Assembly (NCBI GenBank): GCA_964529005.1
Contig: CAZGUH010000001.1
Span: 206,994 to 270,993, forward strand
Source: CAZGUH01 sp964529005
GTDB lineage: Bacteria > Actinomycetota > Acidimicrobiia > Acidimicrobiales > Ilumatobacteraceae
Length of the DNA stretch: 64,000 nt
Direction: 5' to 3'
The notes beneath the pieces are model-generated. The model had not been told where the DNA came from, did no database searches, and saw only the letters and a program-made list of their open reading frames with translations. Each line of letters starts with the position of its first letter. Within the stretch, counting starts at the first letter, position 1. The position numbers and the translations under genes are program-made. This document shows, one piece after another, positions 61,159-64,000 of this stretch.

Positions 61159-63999
61159 ATGTCACTCGCACCGGAGCGGCTCGCAATCGGTCTGTCCCGA
61201 CATTTCACGACGGCGGGCGTGCATCCGTACGACATGGTCGCCTGGGAGCGGCGCGACGCTCGGATCACGAACTGGAAGGACGGCACGGTCGCGTTCGAGC
61301 AGCGCGACGTGGAGTTCCCCGTGTCGTGGTCGCTCAACGCCACGAACATCGTTGCGCAGAAGTACTTCCGCGGCACCCTCGGCACGCCCGGGCGCGAGTC
61401 GTCGCTGCGGCAGGTGATCGACCGGGTTGCCGACACGATCACGCAGTGGGGGATCGACGGCGGATACTTCGTCGACGCGGCCGAGGCGGAGACGTTCCGC
61501 GACGAGTTGAAGTTCATCCTCGTCACCCAGCGGGCGGCGTTCAACAGCCCGGTGTGGTTCAACATCGGGGTCAAGGGCGTGCCCCAGCAGGCGAGCGCGT
61601 GCTTCATCCTGTCGGTCGACGACACGATGGATTCCATCCTCAACTGGTACCGGGAAGAAGGGGTGATCTTCAAGGGCGGCTCCGGCTCAGGCGTCAACCT
61701 GTCGAAGATCCGCTCCAGCTACGAGCTGCTCAACGGCGGCGGCACGGCCAGCGGTCCGGTCAGCTTCATGCGCGGCGCCGACGCGTCCGCCGGCACGATC
61801 AAGAGCGGCGGCAAGACGCGCCGCGCCGCCAAGATGGTGATCCTCAACGTCGATCACCCCGACATCGAAGAGTTCGTCTGGTGCAAGGCGAAGGAAGAGC
61901 GCAAGGCTCGCGTGCTGCGTGACGCCGGCTTCGACATGGACCTCGACGGCGCCGACAGCTTCAGCATCCAGTACCAGAACGCCAACAACTCCGTGCGGGT
62001 CAGCGACGAGTTCATGCAGGCGGTCGAGGAAGACGCCGACTGGGCGCTGGTGTCGGTGCTCACCGGGGAGACCATCCGCACCGTGCGCGCCCGTGACCTC
62101 TGGCGCCAGATCGCCACGGCGGCGTGGGAGTGCGCCGATCCGGGCTTGCAGTTCGACACCACCATCAACCGCTGGCACACCGCCCACGCGACGGGTCGGA
62201 TCAACGGGTCCAACCCGTGCAGCGAGTACATGCACCTCGACAACTCGGCCTGCAACCTGGCGTCGCTGAACCTGCTCAAGTTCCTGACCGACGACGGCGC
62301 CTTCGACGTCGAGGCGTACAAGCACACCGTCGAGATCATCTTCACCGCGCAGGAGATCCTCGTCGGCAACGCCGACTACCCGACCGAGCGCATCGGCGAG
62401 ACGAGCCGTCTGTTCCGCCAGCTCGGCATCGGCTACGCCAACCTCGGCGCGCTGCTGATGGCGCTGGGCCTGCCGTACGACTCCAACGAGGGCCGTGCGT
62501 GGGCGGCGGCGCTCACATCGCTGATGACCGGCCACGCCTACGCCACGAGCGCCCGCACCGCGAGCCGGATGGGCCCGTTCGCCGGTTTCGCCGACAACGA
62601 GCGCCACATGCTCAACGTGCTGCGCATGCACCGCGACGCGAGCTATGCGATCGCCGACGCTGAGGTCGTGCCGTCCGATCTGCTCAACGCAGGGCAGGAG
62701 GCGTGGGAAGCCGCCGTGCGCGACGGCGAGGAGTACGGCGTGCGCAACAGCCAGGCCAGCGTCCTCGCTCCCACCGGCACCATCGGGCTGATGATGGATT
62801 GCGACACCACCGGCATCGAGCCCGATCTCGGCCTGGTGAAGCTGAAGAAGCTCGTCGGCGGCGGCACCATGAGCATCGTCAACCAGACGATCCCGCGGGC
62901 GCTCGCCAAGCTCGGCTATACGCCGCAGCAGGCCGACGAGATCGTCGCCTACATCGACGAGCACAAGTCGCTGATCGGCGCGCCGCACCTCGCCCCTGAG
63001 CACCTCGCGGTGTTCGCCTGCTCGATGGGCGACAACGTCATCCACTACGAAGGCCACGTGCGGATGATGGGCGCGGTGCAGCCGTTCATCTCCGGCGCGA
63101 TCTCCAAGACCGTCAACATGCCCGAAGAGGTCTCGGTCGAGGACATCGAGAACCTCCACATGCTGTCGTGGAAGCTCGGTCTGAAGGCGGTCGCGATCTA
63201 TCGCGACAACTGCAAGGTCGCCCAGCCGCTGTCCACCGCGAAGAAGGGCGACGCGAGCGCGCCGGTCACGGCGGCCGACGTGCCGCAGGTCATCGAGCGG
63301 GTCGTCGAGAAGATCGTCTCCCGGCCCGCCCGCCAGAAGCTGCCCCGCAGCCGCCGCAGCCGCACGTTCGAGTTCCGGGTCGCCGACGCGAAGGGCTTCG
63401 CGACGATCGGTGAGTACGAGGACGGCCGGCCCGGCGAGGTGTTCCTGACCTTCTCGAAGCAAGGCTCGACGCTGAGCGGCATCATGGACGCCTTCGCCAA
63501 GAGCATCTCGTACGGGTTGCAGTACGGCGTGCCGCTGCGCGCGTTCGTCGAGGCGTTCACCAACATGCGCTTCGAGCCCGCCGGCATGACCGACGACCCC
63601 GACGTGCGGTTCGCGCAGTCGATCATGGACTACCTGTTCCGCAAGCTCGCCATCATCTACATGACCTACGAGGAGCGGGCGGAGCTGGGCATCTTCACGG
63701 TCGACGAGCGGATGCAGCCCACGCTGCCGGGGGTCGAGGAGAGCGTCATCGAGACCACGACCGGCACCGAGATCGCGCCCGACCCGAAGAGCATCCCGTC
63801 TGCGAGTGACCTCGTCGACCAGCTGACGCTCGGTGTCGCGCCGCCGGCTCCGACCTCCGATCACACGCCGGCGCACGGTCTGACCGGCACCGTTCGCCAC
63901 GCCGATGCGCCGATGTGCATGCAGTGCGGCGTGCAGATGGCGCGCGCCGGCGCCTGCCACGTGTGCCCGAGCTGCGGCACCACCAGCGGCTGCAGCTAG
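61159..63999 (+). CDS. nrdJ: Adenosylcobalamin-dependent ribonucleotide reductase (class II, NrdJ)
   Basis: 946 aa, complete. Reduces ribonucleotides using B12 radical chemistry. Landmarks: FNSPVWFN, SACFILSV, SGSGVNLS, NPCSEYMHLDNSACNLASLN active-site cysteines, and LAPTGTIG. The C-terminus ends in a CMQCG...CPSCGTTSGC cysteine tail that reduces the active site. It starts at ATG 61159 after GGAG. nrdR 1.3 kb upstream probably regulates it. Confidence 0.96.
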   Translation: MSLAPERLAIGLSRHFTTAGVHPYDMVAWERRDARITNWKDGTVAFEQRDVEFPVSWSLNATNIVAQKYFRGTLGTPGRESSLRQVIDRVADTITQWGIDGGYFVDAAEAETFRDELKFILVTQRAAFNSPVWFNIGVKGVPQQASACFILSVDDTMDSILNWYREEGVIFKGGSGSGVNLSKIRSSYELLNGGGTASGPVSFMRGADASAGTIKSGGKTRRAAKMVILNVDHPDIEEFVWCKAKEERKARVLRDAGFDMDLDGADSFSIQYQNANNSVRVSDEFMQAVEEDADWALVSVLTGETIRTVRARDLWRQIATAAWECADPGLQFDTTINRWHTAHATGRINGSNPCSEYMHLDNSACNLASLNLLKFLTDDGAFDVEAYKHTVEIIFTAQEILVGNADYPTERIGETSRLFRQLGIGYANLGALLMALGLPYDSNEGRAWAAALTSLMTGHAYATSARTASRMGPFAGFADNERHMLNVLRMHRDASYAIADAEVVPSDLLNAGQEAWEAAVRDGEEYGVRNSQASVLAPTGTIGLMMDCDTTGIEPDLGLVKLKKLVGGGTMSIVNQTIPRALAKLGYTPQQADEIVAYIDEHKSLIGAPHLAPEHLAVFACSMGDNVIHYEGHVRMMGAVQPFISGAISKTVNMPEEVSVEDIENLHMLSWKLGLKAVAIYRDNCKVAQPLSTAKKGDASAPVTAADVPQVIERVVEKIVSRPARQKLPRSRRSRTFEFRVADAKGFATIGEYEDGRPGEVFLTFSKQGSTLSGIMDAFAKSISYGLQYGVPLRAFVEAFTNMRFEPAGMTDDPDVRFAQSIMDYLFRKLAIIYMTYEERAELGIFTVDERMQPTLPGVEESVIETTTGTEIAPDPKSIPSASDLVDQLTLGVAPPAPTSDHTPAHGLTGTVRHADAPMCMQCGVQMARAGACHVCPSCGTTSGCS

Positions 64000-64000
64000 G

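Overview
The window is a high-GC chromosomal segment of an actinobacterium, most plausibly a member of the Acidimicrobiia (an Ilumatobacter-like lineage). The pointers are: mycothiol enzymes (Mca and a mycothiol-dependent isomerase-type protein); the actinobacterial DUF2469 gene next to rplS; a lexA / LysM protein / nrdR block like that of mycobacteria; a class II (B12-dependent) ribonucleotide reductase; and many GTG starts with a TANNNT -10 box 6-8 bases upstream, the pattern of leaderless mRNAs. The lineage is inference; no rRNA is present. Coding density is very high and most genes are housekeeping. I see no prophage, IS element or CRISPR array.

Layout. 0-17.6 kb: signalling and exported proteins (a GGDEF protein with an eroded EAL domain, a PEBP lipoprotein), mca and a mini SCP2 protein, a ChbG-type deacetylase, a secreted nuclease, a thiolase, a secreted subtilase, a TlpA-like thioredoxin, a DUF2207 membrane protein, a desaturase, a DsbA-like protein, and a short operon of LapA-like protein / hydrolase, then nuclease / PAP2 phosphatase. 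17.7-30.4 kb: the SRP and translation block smc, ftsY, (two glycosidases), ffh, rpsP, khpA, rimM, trmD, rplS, DUF2469, yraN. 30.4-36.8 kb: small membrane and zinc-ribbon-like proteins, rpe, an RNA methyltransferase, psuG, twin quinone-reductase paralogues, a truncated RibD_C gene and a GNAT. 37-42.8 kb: a sugar ABC importer. 42.9-47.2 kb: a DUF2207/pentapeptide fusion, a collagen-like BclB-type protein interrupted by a 100-N assembly gap, and two tRNAs. 47.3-50 kb: a class III aminotransferase and two membrane proteins. 50-58.2 kb: recA, a VOC protein, miaB, miaA, dapF, hflX, dapC and a membrane protein. 58.2-64 kb: lexA, the SOS LysM gene, nrdR, a RibD_C reductase and nrdJ.

How it fits together. 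recA, lexA and the LysM gene carry matching GAAC-N4-GTTC LexA operators, three of them in the lexA/LysM spacer, so an SOS circuit with a YneA/Rv2719c-type division inhibitor can be read directly. nrdR sits beside it and nrdJ follows 1.3 kb later, putting dNTP supply next to DNA-damage control. The importer and the GH13/GH1 glycosidases suggest use of alpha- and beta-glucosides. The least explained signals are a 97-bp nested inverted-repeat element present twice (27.3 and 35.6 kb), a shared exported LDTR...GYF module in two unrelated secreted proteins, the pentapeptide fusion, and an odd 8-spacer palindrome over the lexA promoter.
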